From positions 1 through 64,000 of the forward strand of contig CAJQUW010015452.1 of assembly GCA_907163375.1 (NCBI GenBank): a stretch of DNA of 64,000 bases. The letters run 5' to 3'. A model generated the notes under the pieces. That model saw only the letters and a list, made by a program, of their open reading frames with translations. It did not search any database and was not told the origin of the DNA. The position numbers were made by a program, and so were the translations under genes. This stretch comes from Prostheceraeus crozeri (lineage: Eukaryota > Platyhelminthes > Polycladida > Euryleptidae). Positions 33,574-45,839 of this stretch are shown piece by piece (the stretch's first letter is position 1; each line of letters starts with the position of its first letter).

Positions 33574-33991
33574 AGAGAATGACAACTGTTAAGCCAACAA
33601 GAAACACCAACACCCTTGATTTCCCGACCGTGGTTGCTTCTCCCAGGAATCAAACCGATTTACGCGGTGAAGAAGTGCTCGCACCTCCTTCACTATAGGC
33701 CAGTCATACGTTGCAAAAGGAATGCGAATGAAGTTTGTGCTGACTCGCTACAGAATGAATGCTGCTATCGATATTAGAGATCACTTGTATCGTCACTCGC
33801 ATTACTTTTAGTAAATATGTGAGCTCATCCCAACCGTGGTCTTCGGTTCGATTCCTGGGTCAAGGGAGTGCGGTCCTGGAATTAGGAGTGTTTGTGTCTT
33901 ATAAAATAACCAATAAACAAGTACATTATAAATATCACAGTATATCTCACCATTCAAGAATATGCAATTGCAGAGAAAGTAAGCTGACACA
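33574..33991. other. Two inverted tRNA-derived SINE-like heads
   Basis: A B-box-like GGTTTGATTCC lies on the minus strand at 33646-33656, and a perfect GGTTCGATTCC lies on the plus strand at 33845-33855. Both are followed by TGGG. Upstream of each is sequence that fits a tRNA-like half (AGTGAAGGAGGTGCGAGCAC for the first). They are probably parts of SINEs in opposite orientation. Confidence 0.4.
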
Positions 33992-34576
33992 CAGACATGG
34001 AAACCGGCTGAGATTTTCGGACCGGTCCGGCGGCCGGCAACTTCCAGGCACAGGCCGTCTACATTCCCACTTCAGGCCAGTTTTGCACCAGTAGTAAGTC
34101 ACTAAAATGCTGATGAGGCTACTATGTAGTTAACCTTTCAAAATCAAATTATGCTTACAAGATCCAAGATTATTTACGCCTTGGGCTTTTCAGCGGGAGT
34201 CTTAATTAAATGAACATCATGATCCGTAAACATCCGGAACTTAATGAATAATAACGCAGGTAGTCAATAAGAGGGAAGAGAGAAGATGCTTATTTTCGGA
34301 AGTCTTAATTATACCAGTCCGATTACACGAGGTTTGATTGTAGGCATTTTTAAAATCAACATAAATGTAATTGTTAACTGAAATCATTTCTAATATGCTG
34401 CGAAGATGTCAACTTATAAATCAATTAATAGTAAAGTTCATTTGGCTTAACTGAGTGATCAAAAGACGCTCCTCAAACAAAGAAATCTCTTGCTTGGTGA
34501 TGACTTTGCTGATTACTTAAAAACGTAAAAGTCGGCCTGAAACACATGCCGGTCCGGCGACCGGTTTCCATCTCTG
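33992..34576. mobile_element. Non-autonomous hAT element (585 bp)
   Basis: The ends are CAGACATGGAAACCGG and, inverted, CAGAGATGGAAACCGG, followed inward by GCCGGACCGG blocks. The flanks CTGACACA and CTCCCACA agree at 6 of 8 positions, a worn hAT target duplication. No coding capacity. Confidence 0.72.
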
Positions 34577-34584
34577 CTCCCACA

Positions 34585-35956
34585 ACACATAAAAGAATTT
34601 TGCTAACAATATATTTGAATATGTCCAAGACGGCTGTTCTAGTCCGAACGATAAAGGTACAGCTGTGCAGTCAATGACGGATTCGATCTGAACACTTTCA
34701 AATTCAAAGAGCCTAAAAAATTAAAGACAAACCCAATGACGTCAATGTAGCGACATGCCCGCCAGATTTATTTGTCGAACAGGTAGGAAGATTACAACTG
34801 CAGCGAAAAATAAAATAGAGAATAAAAATAAATGTTCCTGTGAGATCTACAAACTTATTGGTCCTCAATATTGCTGAATTGACAAATGCATAATCTATGA
34901 ATTTAGTTGCAACTTCTATCATATGAAATACATCAGAGAAAGTTGTCACCCAGACTTAGATATCGCGAGCGCGCTAATAGTATTAAAGACAAAACTGTGC
35001 AAGTACACTTAGTGAGCACTACTTAAAACAACATGCCGATAAAGTGATGAAGATTAGTGACTTTATTTGCAAAATCTTGTTTAAACATAATTCAGCAATA
35101 TCTACTAGAATGGCTGAATCATGGTGTATCACCAAAAACAAGCCACACCACATGAATAGACGTCATGACCTGATATCAGGAGACCCACTCGACCTCAGTC
35201 ATATAAAACGTAGTACCTGGTGACCTTGCCATTCGCACTTGAGACTAAATACTAAGAGACGAAAGTGTCGGATATCTCCATTTTATTATTGAACAAAAAA
35301 TAATTAATTATAATGGAGTGCTAAAGTTTTTCCTTGGATTCGAGCTACATTGTCTGTTATCATTTTCTTCAACCGTTTCTCTTCATATTTTGAGCTACAA
35401 TAGTTTTCTAAGTAATAGATGATGCTGTTGCTTTCATTTCTGATGATTCTATGTTTTACCCTCTTGTTCTTTTGCAGTTATTCAATAACTTTTCAATTGA
35501 TTTGTCAATGAGTTTCGTGGGATAGTGTATTTTTCACTAACAACTTTTGTGTGATTGAATTTTGAATACGTAGGATTCCAATAAGAGCAGAGTTTAATTG
35601 CAAGATGAAGATGACTTTTAATTACAGATATTTTGTATTGTTCTGTAGCGAAAGACTCATAATCCAGCTATGTTTCAGAAGTCGTAGCTTTATGGAAATA
35701 GGGAAATGAAAATTTGTTCGATTTCGTTCTTCAAGCCGATGGATACAGCAGATGCTCGAAACGTCGCGAATTAAAATAATTACAATTTCTTATTGATAAA
35801 ATGGTATTTTTTCATTGCTTTAAAAACGTCGCAAAATAACATCAGCAACTATTTCGAAAAACGGAAAAATCGTGTAAAAATGTCACAAGCCACTTAAAAA
35901 TGATGAAATCTCTCTACAAGCATGTTTCAAAAATAACTTGCTACCCTTTTCATATA
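34585..35956. other. AT-rich non-coding DNA
   Basis: No supported gene. CATATAAAACG at about 35203 looks like a TATA box, but no transcript or open frame can be linked to it. Confidence 0.4.
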
Positions 35957-37049
35957 CAGTAGAATTCGCATATATCGGCTTCGGCTATATCGGCGGTTCG
36001 TCTATATCGGCGGTTTCTTTTTGTCCCGGCAGAATTTCCTATCTTTTCCATATAATCGAGTTCGCTTATATCGGCTTCGGCTATATCGGCGATTCGCCTA
36101 TATCGGCGCATTTTCGCTGTCCCTGACAGAAAAAAAATCGTTTACAACGGCGGATTTCCTGGAAATCCTCAAGCGATGTGTTTTGCCTAGAAGAGTCACT
36201 AGAATGACAGTATATGTGGACGCGGATGGCTGCAGATTCTGTTAGGACTATCCGATTCTAACTATTCTAGTGGCATGTGAAAATTTAGATCTTCTACAAT
36301 TCATCTCGATCATGTTTGGGGGTTTGATCAAAATTGTAGAATCTAGCAGCCGTGGAAAGATAAGTAGGCTTGCCACTGTATCTCACTGATAATTCTCACA
36401 TAATTAGTCTTTCATTCGACGTGATGATTGCATTGTTAACGCCTTCACCTACGATGCTATTGTCAGACCTGACTTAGTGACTGTTGCGTCATCAAAGGAG
36501 CACAAGCTACCGTCGAAAACATTGCTGAGTTCGATGCATGTCCTCTCTCTAGACAGAAAGCGGCTCGCTACCCCATCCATCTCTATGGTTTCGCCTGCAC
36601 GTGACTCTTAGCAGCGTCTTGATTTATGCATACTCTTCTTTGTTTTGTGCTTCATATAGCAGGTAAGCATGTAGGCATGAAGAAGCTTCAATCTTCTTGA
36701 TTCAAAAAGCATACTCAGTTTTTGACAAACATAGTGATATCCAGTTTGCGATACTTACGTTGCAAGCATCAGTTCAGAAAGGCACAATTTTTAGATATCT
36801 ATTGAATACAGACACAATTACATGTACATGTTGGACAATAAGTCAATATGTACATGTATTTAAGTATAGCAACGCAATAATTCATGAGTCAATACACGTA
36901 TATACATTGTATGATGCATGGCATGATCTCAGAGCTCGTGCAGATTTCACAAAACTTCAAAATTCAGGGAGTTCGCATATATCGGCGGTTTGCGTATATC
37001 GGCGGTTTTCGTCTGTCCCTTGAGGCGCCGATATATGCGAATTCTACTG
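35957..37049. mobile_element. pogo-type MITE with TATATCGGCGG repeats
   Basis: The ends are CAGTAGAATTCGCATATATC and its inverse, flanked by TA (35955-35956 and 37050-37051). CAGTAGAA-type ends are usual in Tigger/pogo elements. Near both ends the motif TATATCGGCGGTT or close variants recurs (about six times on the left, two or three on the right). No transposase remains in the 1,093 bp. Confidence 0.85.
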
Positions 37050-37051
37050 TA

Positions 37052-39381
37052 CTGTATAACCGATCATAACGTTCCGACACTGCATAATTGTCTAAATAAT
37101 GTTCATAATAAGTCTCCAATAAAATTCACAGATTGCAATTAGGGACGTAATAAAGGTTCCTAAGGTGTTGAGATCGGTAATTTCACCAGACACAAAAGCG
37201 ACCCTTTGCTAGCATGACGTGATATCATATTACAGGAAATATTTACAGTTAAGTGATGTCATAGTCGAATTAAATTGATACAGACAAACAGTCATATAAA
37301 TCACAATGGCCATGGACATCGCATATTTACATATCTATAATTGTTGAGAAAATTGAATTTTTCCGATGCTGTTGATCTATTTTATTTTCTAGCGCTAATA
37401 ATCTCAGTCACAAAATGTTCATGTAAATATAAAGAGCGATTAAAAACAGCGTTTTTGGATAAATTCTTTTAGGGTTTATTTACATGTTTCATTTTTTAAA
37501 TAATGTACTGCAAACTGACAAATGCACGCTTTGATGACATTTGATCAGCTTTCAAAATGGCTATATTAGCGTCACAAGGAATTTGATTCATTAGTTGTAC
37601 ATTCATGCAGTAATGATCACAACTTGCAAAATGACAACGAATTTATCATTCTCCCGAATTCGCCTCCAGTCGTGTTTGATGCGCCTCGCTTAAAACTGAG
37701 CCGCCTAACTTATATTTCTTCTATTTTCAACTTTAGCGTACTTTCAAACTTTTTACCATCAATCGTTGTAATCTATGACCTTTTTAGAAAAATACATGAA
37801 GGACTTTTGTACTTTTTAACGTCTGAATTTGGCCTCTTTCTACAAACATTTTGCATGATGACTTCTGAAGAAGCGAATCGATATAATATGAGTATAGTAT
37901 TTCATAGATATGCGTCAGGGTTTTTCAAGATAAATTTACAACTCCACAAAATTAGGCATTTCGAATTTGGCCTCCCACTGCTTCTCCCAGGGAAGGAATC
38001 TTCTGAGCGTAAGATTCGCTAAATTTCTCAGTCATAACTAAACTTAAAATCAGGTTTTTCATTTCCTTTTGAAAATCATTTGTTGGGCAATAACGGAACC
38101 CCATTGTGGTAAAATGAACAATAAAATTTTTAATTAAATGTAAAGCATCTGTTTGTCACATGTTTAAAGACAATCTTACTGGGTTTCTTACTCTATATTT
38201 TCCGTAAGACAGTAGGACATAATGCATAGCTGCATAATGTTAGCTGCATTTTTAAAGTCAATCAAACACAGACAAGTTGAAAACAGATAATCAAAATAAT
38301 GACCCACACGGACATTGATATAATAATAACATTGATGCCATGATAATATATTCTTATATCTACTGCAATCTCGCCTCCACAAGAAAGTTTTAAGCGGTCA
38401 AAAAAAAATCCAAAAAAGTGCCAATAAAAATAAAAGTTTTTCTAGCGATTAAAGTTCTGAGATAAACAAGTTGATCACTAACTGTGCTGATGGTACGAAA
38501 TGCCTTGTCTGCGACGTGCAAACTTGATTTAAAGTGATTCACTGAAGTGATATTTGCTTCTTTACTTGAGAGAATTCTAGTGATTTCCAACGCCAGAGAA
38601 CTCTCTTCACTACAGTTTAAATTCAAATTGTCACGTATAGGAGTCTGGAACAATGAGCTCACCAAACTTTTCATCAATTTTTCAAGTTCCGAGTGTCCCA
38701 AGACCGAGCGGGAGTGTTGCTGTACCTACGTCAATCAAAATTAATCGCGTACAGTTAGCTTATCAAACAAATATCCATGAACAACTGTCAAATCGTCGGG
38801 TAGTAGGCCCTAGGTTGCATTGAAATCAGGGTTGCCGTGGGGATTGAAATTTGAGTCCCCCACCCCACCGCACACCTACAGTGGATATCCACACAGAATC
38901 CCCATACACCCACAGGATTAGACACCTAATTTATATGCTATTTTTTCATATAGAAAAAAATGATGCCCGGTGTCTCAATTCCGGTAGAGCTTAAAAATGA
39001 TGCGATCCGGCAGCTGCCTTTGATGATTGGATTGGAACACGATGGCTTTCACTACAATTTCTTTTCAGTCACCTTATTAATATTATTTTTATAACACAAC
39101 CGAACTCAAACGAATGCATTGGCATTGAAATGGCTTTTAAATGGTTGTCAAGCCGTCAATGAGTGGGTTTCAATTGATATTCTTTGTTCTTAACAAAATT
39201 GCCGTTCCTAGCAATCATCAATTTTCAACAAACAGTCGTCTGAATATTTGTTTAGTGTAACGCAGTTGTCATTCATATCTTGACATCCACTCCACTTTAT
39301 GCTACGTTTTTAATTGATCTATTTTCTTGACACATTTTAATTTAGAACTGCACAAATTGTGTTTAAAAACTGCTCTTTTAA
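37052..39381. other. Non-coding or uncertain region
   Basis: A 132-codon plus-strand frame (37624-38022) and a 103-codon minus-strand frame (38390-38701) are open but match no family I know. The second is preceded by a weak acceptor-like TAG and could be an internal exon. A hAT-like end CAGGGTTGCCGTGGGG stands alone at 38827. Confidence 0.35.
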
Positions 39382-39939
39382 CCCATTTAGCGCCAGTGTA
39401 ACGTTTTCGTTACAGCACTTTTCGGAATCTGCTGTCTTCTCCAGCTTACGACATCTGATACAATATTTTGATTACCATGCATGATTTATCATATATTTTC
39501 AGGTAAACAATCGCCAATTCAAAAATTAGCACTTTTTATTGCTTATATTTTATCACGAAATTAGACAAAAATGGGCTTAAAATCTGCTTAAATACTGAAA
39601 GACTCAGTGTATGAACGTCCACATGTAATTTACTATCCACGTGATTTGCGTGATCTCATTATCCATCAAATATCGAAAATAGCAATCAATACTTCCTCGG
39701 ATATTCATTCATGACATGGCACGTCATTTTTTAAACCGTAACGATTTAGTTACACTGGCGTAATGAGATATACAAATGTTAAATACAACAACAAGTGTAA
39801 ATGAAGTAAACTGTAGTGAGTACTGTCAAATTTCTTCATAACTAATGTTTGTTGAATACTGAAAACGAACAATTTCATTGGAATATTGCATTCTTAGTGT
39901 GTTCTATGAATGTGTAATGCTGATTGCTATTTATAGTCT

Positions 39940-40227
39940 ATGGATTTCCCGTCACAAAACCAACCGAAGTCCATTGCCGTAGTATTTTCCTCAACATTAG
40001 ACTTGTTAGCTCATGTACGGAAGCAAGTCAAAGAGAGATCAAATCTCAAGCATTTCCTCTTACAGCTTAATCATAAACATTACAGGGTGCCAGCTCACCT
40101 AGGCATAGAATACAAAGATGCCTTCCGACTCGAGCAATTTCAATACAAAACTTCTTTGGCCGTAGACGATGCGTCTCTCCCTGCAAGGTCACGTCAGCGG
40201 CTCGAGATGGCCCAAAGTGGTTTATAA
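39940..40227 (+). CDS. Unrecognised 95-residue frame inside the piggyBac copy
   Basis: It begins MDFPSQNQPKSIAVVFSSTL and contains KHFLLQLNHKHYRVPAHLG. No domain is recognised. It precedes the transposase remnant and could be a degraded first part of it, a captured host fragment, or a chance frame. Confidence 0.25.
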   Translation: MDFPSQNQPKSIAVVFSSTLDLLAHVRKQVKERSNLKHFLLQLNHKHYRVPAHLGIEYKDAFRLEQFQYKTSLAVDDASLPARSRQRLEMAQSGL

Positions 40228-40584
40228 TATCTATAGGCTAAACTTGATTATATCAACCTACGTAGCTATCTGAAGACAATACCCAAGCTGTTGCTTACAA
40301 TGGACTGAAATATGCAATAGGCCTAATGCCGACGATGATGGTATATGACTGTTGCCACAAAACCTCCAGAAGTAAATGCTTCATTAGAGTTCTGAGGATG
40401 ATAATTTGAAGATGAGTTTATGTGTCTCAGAGGTATGTCTCTAAAACGAAGTCTCAGAGGTTAGTGACATCGTAAGGCTGTGTGAGATTCCAACAAAAGA
40501 TGACTTGAATGATCATTTCAGTAAACAGAAAAAGCAGTCAATAAAATGGCAAATATCGGTGATTCTCATCTTCTCAAATAGGAC

Positions 40585-40920
40585 AAACATTCTCTGGATG
40601 CATTTCAGGTTAAGAATTTTTATGAGATGCCTAATACCCATTCTGATGGTCTTATCGATCTCTTAGTAGCAGAAACCAATGACTACCCGGGACAAAAGAA
40701 TTGTTTAGGCCTACATAATGTTGAACAATCTCAAATGCGCTAATTTCTTGGTGTTCTTTATTTGAGTGGATGTTACGAATTACCGAGGCGTCTCCAACTC
40801 TAGCGTGACTTTGGAGTCGATGCAGCACTTGAATCAATTTCTCGATAGGAATTTCGAAATATAAAAACATCTTCTCATTTCAACGATGACAATTTCACAG
40901 CAAGCAACAACGACAAGTAG
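40585..40920 (+). pseudogene. piggyBac transposase N-terminal remnant
   Basis: One frame with internal stops reads IDLLVAETNDYPGQKN, then FLGVLYLSGCYELPRRL, then a piece ending FRNIKTSSHFNDDNF. These are in the order of the piggyBac N-terminal catalytic region (ETNRYA, FLGILILSG..LPR, MSRNRF..I...H..DN). The catalytic Asp blocks that should follow are missing. At least two stops are present. Confidence 0.82.
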
Positions 40921-41253
40921 CATAAAGCAGGCTATTGATTAAATTTCTAATTCACAGTTTCGACAAATACCTCTGAAATATGTTGAAGAGCTTTTATGAA
41001 GCTATGACTCATTGCTTCGGCAGGAATTGTTGGAGCAATACATAAGCTACATTTGAAAAAAACATGCTCTTGTATATTTTGACATCATATGACGCCATCG
41101 TAACGAAATCGTTACGGCTTTAATTTCCAAGAAAGGGTTATTGTAATGAACTGGTCATCATAAATAATTCTTAATTATAACATTCTGAAATGCTTACCAC
41201 CGTTTTTATAGAAAATTTGCCGATATTTATATAGGCGGCCTTAAATGGGTTAA

Positions 41254-42070
41254 AACTCTTTTAAAACTGCACAAAATGCACGTTAAAAAACCCCTACCAT
41301 GTGTTCATTATACACAGTATATTAATGGTATAATCAGTTTGGTATCTTAAATAGCAATCACTGAAGGAGTTCATAGACAAAATTCAGTATAATGTTCTTC
41401 AATATTATTCTTCTTCCACTGATTTTCTTCCCACGTCTAATGGGGTCGCCGGTGCTGATTTTCTTCCTCTACTGCACTCACTCCAACGTATCTTCTTCTT
41501 TCACTCCTGTTTTCTCTAAATATTTTCTATGCAGTCTCTTTAGGCATGATGTCTTGATGTAGAAGACAGTATTTAATAATTTTTACGAATGTCAAAGTTA
41601 AGTGATGGCGGGATGAAATGATGGTCTAAATTGTTACAAAGCTCACATTAGAAGACAGAAGTCTTATACATTGTCTATTCCGAAGTAGGCCAATGATATC
41701 CTGATGAAAAACAACTTCTTCCTCTTTCCAATAAAGACGTAATTAGATGAATAAAAATCCTTTAATTTTTCCCATCTAGCTTGGCAATTATTTTCATTAA
41801 GTTTCATTTTTCATGGACTATTATAAAATGCATGTACGCTACACTGACGCAATTAACTAATTCAGCGAATGATATGACATTGTTTCGCAGTTGCAATTTC
41901 ACTCATGACTTTTATCACACGTTTGTTGGCATGCAAGATGTGTAGAAAAAACTTCTATATCAAAGTTCGCTATTGATCAATTAAATAGAGGAACACAACT
42001 ATCTACGATTAAATGGCACTTCCATGATATAAGATTATAAACTATAACGCTAAAGAGAATAAATACTTAC
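41254..42070. other. AT-rich non-coding DNA
   Basis: No supported gene. CTGATTTTCTTCC occurs twice near 41420-41470. Confidence 0.4.
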
Positions 42071-42133
42071 TTTTTCGACGCTCCAAAATTTTTTCCAACT
42101 CTTCTACCAATGCATTTGATCTTCTTTCTATCT
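42071..42133 (-). CDS. Candidate internal exon of a coiled-coil protein gene
   Basis: A 63-bp exon on the minus strand lies between the acceptor CTGTTTTCAG and the donor GTAAGT. It reads IERRSNALVEELEKILERRK, a good coiled-coil heptad pattern. It ends in phase 1, matching the exon at 31869. The two could be neighbouring exons separated by a 10-kb intron that holds two piggyBac copies and two MITEs. The upstream part of the gene was not found. Confidence 0.4.
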
Positions 42134-43135
42134 CTGAAAACAGAGGAAACCGTACAGACTAAATTATACTATCACGCTTTATATTTGTGACATTTCAAAT
42201 TTAACAATTTTACATTTCATACTACATGATTCTTCTCTTCTTTTTTAACTATTTCTATTGACAATGTGAAAACAGCATAAGCATTTGACAGAATTTCCGC
42301 CAATTTCTGACTCACTTTATTTTATTTGCTTTGATTTATCGGAATTTATATTAATTTAATACAGTCATTTTATGATAGTTCTTTTGGTATGTGACAATAT
42401 TAGGAACATCACTGTTTTCCTGAAGAAAGTTGACTATCATTTATGAAAAATTTTATAGGCGGAGACATATTTCTTAGCTTACTTCTGCAATGCGCAATGC
42501 ACAGAGCGCTTAACAGCACAATCAAACAAATTTGTATCTTCATGATGTCTGCTAGTCCTGCACGAAGATGTACCATTATTTAAAGAATCTTTGGACCGTA
42601 TTACTTAGTTGGACCGACTATTCAGGTCATTCATCTGAGCCATTGATGCATACGACGGTAACTCAGAGTATCAATGTGTAGTCTCCCTTATAAGTTCAGG
42701 AAAATATTTAACGGATTTACAATAGTATAACATCACAAGAATGAATTACAATTGAAGAGCAAACATTTGATACTGATATAAAGACATATGAATTTTCACA
42801 TTTCAGCCTTCATTGCCGTAAGAAGATCATTTTTCTATCGCTGTCGTCAACTTCATACTATTAATTTTATTTATGTTGACTGATGATTTGATACATTCCT
42901 TATTATTTATTCCGCTATCATATTGCGATTTTGTCAATTGTAGGGGCCTACTTATTTTTCTGTAGTAGCTAACATCCATACTACATCCTATTATAATTTG
43001 GTGATCACGCTTTCGGTGATCAATGGCAACCAATTCATGCTTATTTTATTTATAGTTTATTATGAATCTCTTCATCTTTTATTCTTTTATCATTAGCGTC
43101 TTACAATATTCTTCAACAAAACTTTTATCTTGATG
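42134..43135. other. AT-rich non-coding DNA
   Basis: No supported gene, repeat or RNA feature. Confidence 0.4.
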
Positions 43136-43550
43136 TACACTGGCGAACAGAAGAAACTAACCACCATGAATTTGCAATGTCTTTCTCACTTCATTCCATG
43201 ATTAACCGTGTTGTGATGACTGCGCGATCATTGCACTAGAAGTCATCTAAGATTGAAAATGATGTAAATCGATATCATAGATATGGAATGCACATTAAAA
43301 TGAGCTCTTTGATCTTTTTTATATAAAAAGGATTATAACGATTGAGATTATTAAATTAATTTTTCATATACAGCATAAACCACGATTTTTGAGGCTATGT
43401 ATTGGTCTACTATGTAGGAAAATAATGCCGAAAGTGCAAAGTGTGGAATTAACTGAGAACTCAGCGCGTTCTGATTACAAATCATTGCCGCTATGAAGTC
43501 AATCAGCAATAGAGAAATTATTTCCATTAAATTAAGATACGACTAGTCAA

Positions 43551-43698
43551 ATGAATGACGCTGAACGTTGTCAGGCAATAGTGATGATTAGCTGGTCGGT
43601 CTTATAGGGCTGTTGCCCGATATTTCGGCAGATCCCATGCGACCATTAGAAGTTTGTGGATCAAGACGACCAACACGGGCAGTGTAAAACATGGTTGC
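43551..43698 (+). pseudogene. Tc1-like transposase, N-terminal part
   Basis: Reads MNDAERCQAIVMIS, then after a frame change AVARYFGRSHATIRSLWIKT and TGSVKHG, the first HTH of Tc1-type transposases. It is cut at 43701 by the IS630-type element. Confidence 0.88.
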
Positions 43699-43701
43699 TA
43701 A

Positions 43702-44610
43702 TAGTCCGGCAGAAATATTCAAATATCCCCAGAAGGCAAAATCCACTGGTGACAAGTCAGGTGAATAACCAGGCCAATTGAAGGGAGTTCCTCGGCTGAT
43801 CAACCTGTCGCCAAAGTGTTCCTGGAGAACAACTATCGTCGGTCTAGCTGTGTGGTGGGTTGCTCCATCCTGCTGGAAAATTGTTGACGAGAATTTCCTT
43901 CTTCGTTTAAGCTCTAGAATGACGAAATCTGTTATCATATTGGAATATGATGTCGAATTAACGGACCCATCAAAAAAGTACGGACCAATGACAACTGTCT
44001 TTGAAAAGCCGATCCATACCATCAACTTTTGAGGAAATTGTCGAATGACAAACGACGAGTTAGCAGGTCTCTCACTAGCCCAGAAACGACAGTTCTGTCT
44101 GTTCAGTGAAGGGTCTAAATCAAACATGGCCTCATCACTGAATAAAGCTTTTTCCAAGAATGTGCTGGAACCATCGACGGCACTAAGAAATTCTTGACAG
44201 AACTGTACTCGTTCTTCAATAGCACCATCAGAGAGATACCGTTCAAATTTTGGTTTGTAAGGCTTTGTGCCTAATTCCTTCATCAGGATAGCATGAACCT
44301 TGCTTTTTGAGAAGAGGCATCGATTAGCGATAGCTCTGGTGCTTGTATTGCAATCTTCATCAATCAACTGTTTCACATCATCAATGTCCTCATCCTCACG
44401 AACGCGACGGACATAAGGCTCAACAAGGCAAGATGATGTGGCCTCGAATCGTCTTATCATTAATTTCACAGTGCTATAAACTGGAACATAATTTCTCTCC
44501 TTTATTTTGTGAGCTGTGCAATAAGCACGAATGGCAGCAGATATATTTTCACCATTCTGATAATAATATTTGACAAGGTCAACATTGTCTTGTATCGTTA
44601 AGTGCGGCAT
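43702..44610 (-). pseudogene. IS630-type transposase, DD41D, 3' end lost
   Basis: The start at 44610 (MPHLTIQDNVDLVKYYYQNG) gives an N-terminal helix-turn-helix similar to the DUF4817 type. A second HTH follows (TSTRAIANRCLFSKSKVHAI). The catalytic core has LFSDEAMFDL (first Asp), IFQQDGATHH (second) and GYSPDLSPVDFAFWGYL (third). There are 41 residues between the second and third Asp, the spacing of the DD41D lineages. The frame is open over about 300 codons, then runs straight into the element terminus after WGYL and continues into Tc1 sequence. The C-terminal 30 to 40 residues are missing, so this copy is probably inactive although its catalytic core is whole. Confidence 0.9.
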
Positions 44611-44788
44611 GACTGACTCGATTAACAGAAAGCACAAGAAACAGATGGTTAATTTCAGACGTTACTCCTGTCTTATCGCTGTGTAAAATCGATTGATGGA
44701 ATATAAACAAACTATTGATGAAATCTATTCACGTGATTCATCATCACCAACAGCTCTCCATTGAAAAGAGTATTGATTGCTTGATGAC

Positions 44789-44913
44789 TGTGATATATCT
44801 ATGAACATTATATGTTTGTTTGAGTGCATTCAGTTTTAAATATACGTCAGTTACGTATCACGCTTGACTCAAGCTTGTTTTGCCTGTCATCATGTATACG
44901 GCTTAGCGTCACA
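44789..44913 (+). repeat. 5' LTR (125 bp)
   Basis: TG...CA ends. The left flank is ATGAC. A primer-binding site would start in TTTGGCGTTGCGATCAGG directly after the LTR, but I cannot assign the tRNA. Confidence 0.95.
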
Positions 44914-44984
44914 TTTGGCGTTGCGATCAGGATTTTTGATTTATTTGCTCATGAATTATAATTGTTATTGATCCATAAGTCTTA

Positions 44985-45815
44985 ATGGCATCGTTCATGG
45001 GTAAACCCCCAAGAGACCTGAACATAACAGGCAATCCCAAAGATTTCGAAGAGTGGCTGCTGACTTTTGAAAATTATTTGACAGAGGTACGACTTTAGAC
45101 TCACCACAGAAACCCGCTCTTCTTTTGAACTGCCTCGGCGGGGATGCATTGAAAATCATTTCTGGCTTGTCTTACGATGTTTCTATAGAAAACTTACGAG
45201 ATGCTTTGAAATCACATTTTATTCCAAAAAAAGAATCTGACCTATGAGAGATATCAGTTTCGTAAGATGGTCCAAGATGACAACGTTATGTCTTTTGTTA
45301 ATGATTTGCATAGACAAGGCAGATTATGTGAGTTTGACGATGCGAAAACAGATAGCATATACAATCAGAATATTAGAGATCAGTTGATCCTTGGATTGAC
45401 GTCTGATCAGTTAAGGACGAGACTGTTGTCAGAAAACAAACTGACACTAGATAAGGCTATTCAGTTGGCCGTTGCACATGAAAGCGGTAACATAAAGGCT
45501 GAACAAATAAGAACAGCAGGTGTGACAAAGTCCACGGAAGTTCTCTCTTTGACTACTAGTCCTCGACCGTCTCGTTCCAAAGCTCGGATCTCTCGTTCTC
45601 CGTCAGTTCAACATGACCGTGAAGTTCATTTTTCCTTTTCAAACAACGGCAGACCTGTTTGCAATTATTGTAAAAAAGTTGGACACATCAGAAAAATTGT
45701 TTTTTGTTACGTCGGAAACAGTACAGATCTAGGTCTTCGGACAGTGAGGATGACCACAGGCAACGCAGTTCTAACCCCAAATCCGTCAGTTCAATATTTT
45801 CTGTTACGAATTTGA
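44985..45815 (+). pseudogene. Ty3/gypsy gag, frameshifted
   Basis: The start at 44985 gives MASFMGKPPRDLN. Capsid sequence follows across three frames (NPKDFEEWLLTFENYL; LLNCLGGDALKIISGLS; YQFRKMVQDDNVMSFVNDLH), then a basic linker and a CCHC zinc knuckle beginning CNYCKKVGH, with its last Cys in another frame. Breaks lie near 45090, 45240 and 45700. Confidence 0.85.
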
Positions 45816-45839
45816 GTCGTGAGAATACCTCAGTTGATA

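Larger units (their letters stand above)
39382..41249 (+). mobile_element. Second deleted piggyBac-like transposon, different family
   Basis: The ends start CCCATTTA and are flanked by TTAA (39378-39381 and 41250-41253). A palindrome of the type GTAACGNNNNCGTTAC occurs at 39398-39413 and 41100-41115, with a variant at 39738-39753. The coding part is a remnant. Length is 1,868 bp. Confidence 0.88.

Noticed and set aside
35195-35245. TATA-like CATATAAAACG followed by an initiator-like TCGCACT
   Set aside because: No open frame or exon downstream within a plausible distance.
37624-38022. 132-codon open frame on the plus strand
   Set aside because: No family, start context or neighbour supports it; kept only as a note for the region.
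38390-38701. 103-codon open frame on the minus strand
   Set aside because: Acceptor-like sequence is weak, the phase was not linked to other exons, and no domain is recognised.
38827-38890. hAT-like end CAGGGTTGCCGTGGGG
   Set aside because: No partner end or target duplication; ten matching bases are too few for a feature call.
43588-43698. C-terminal 37 residues of the open frame of the DD41D transposase
   Set aside because: This part of the frame lies outside the element, in antisense to the Tc1 N-terminus, and is a chance extension.
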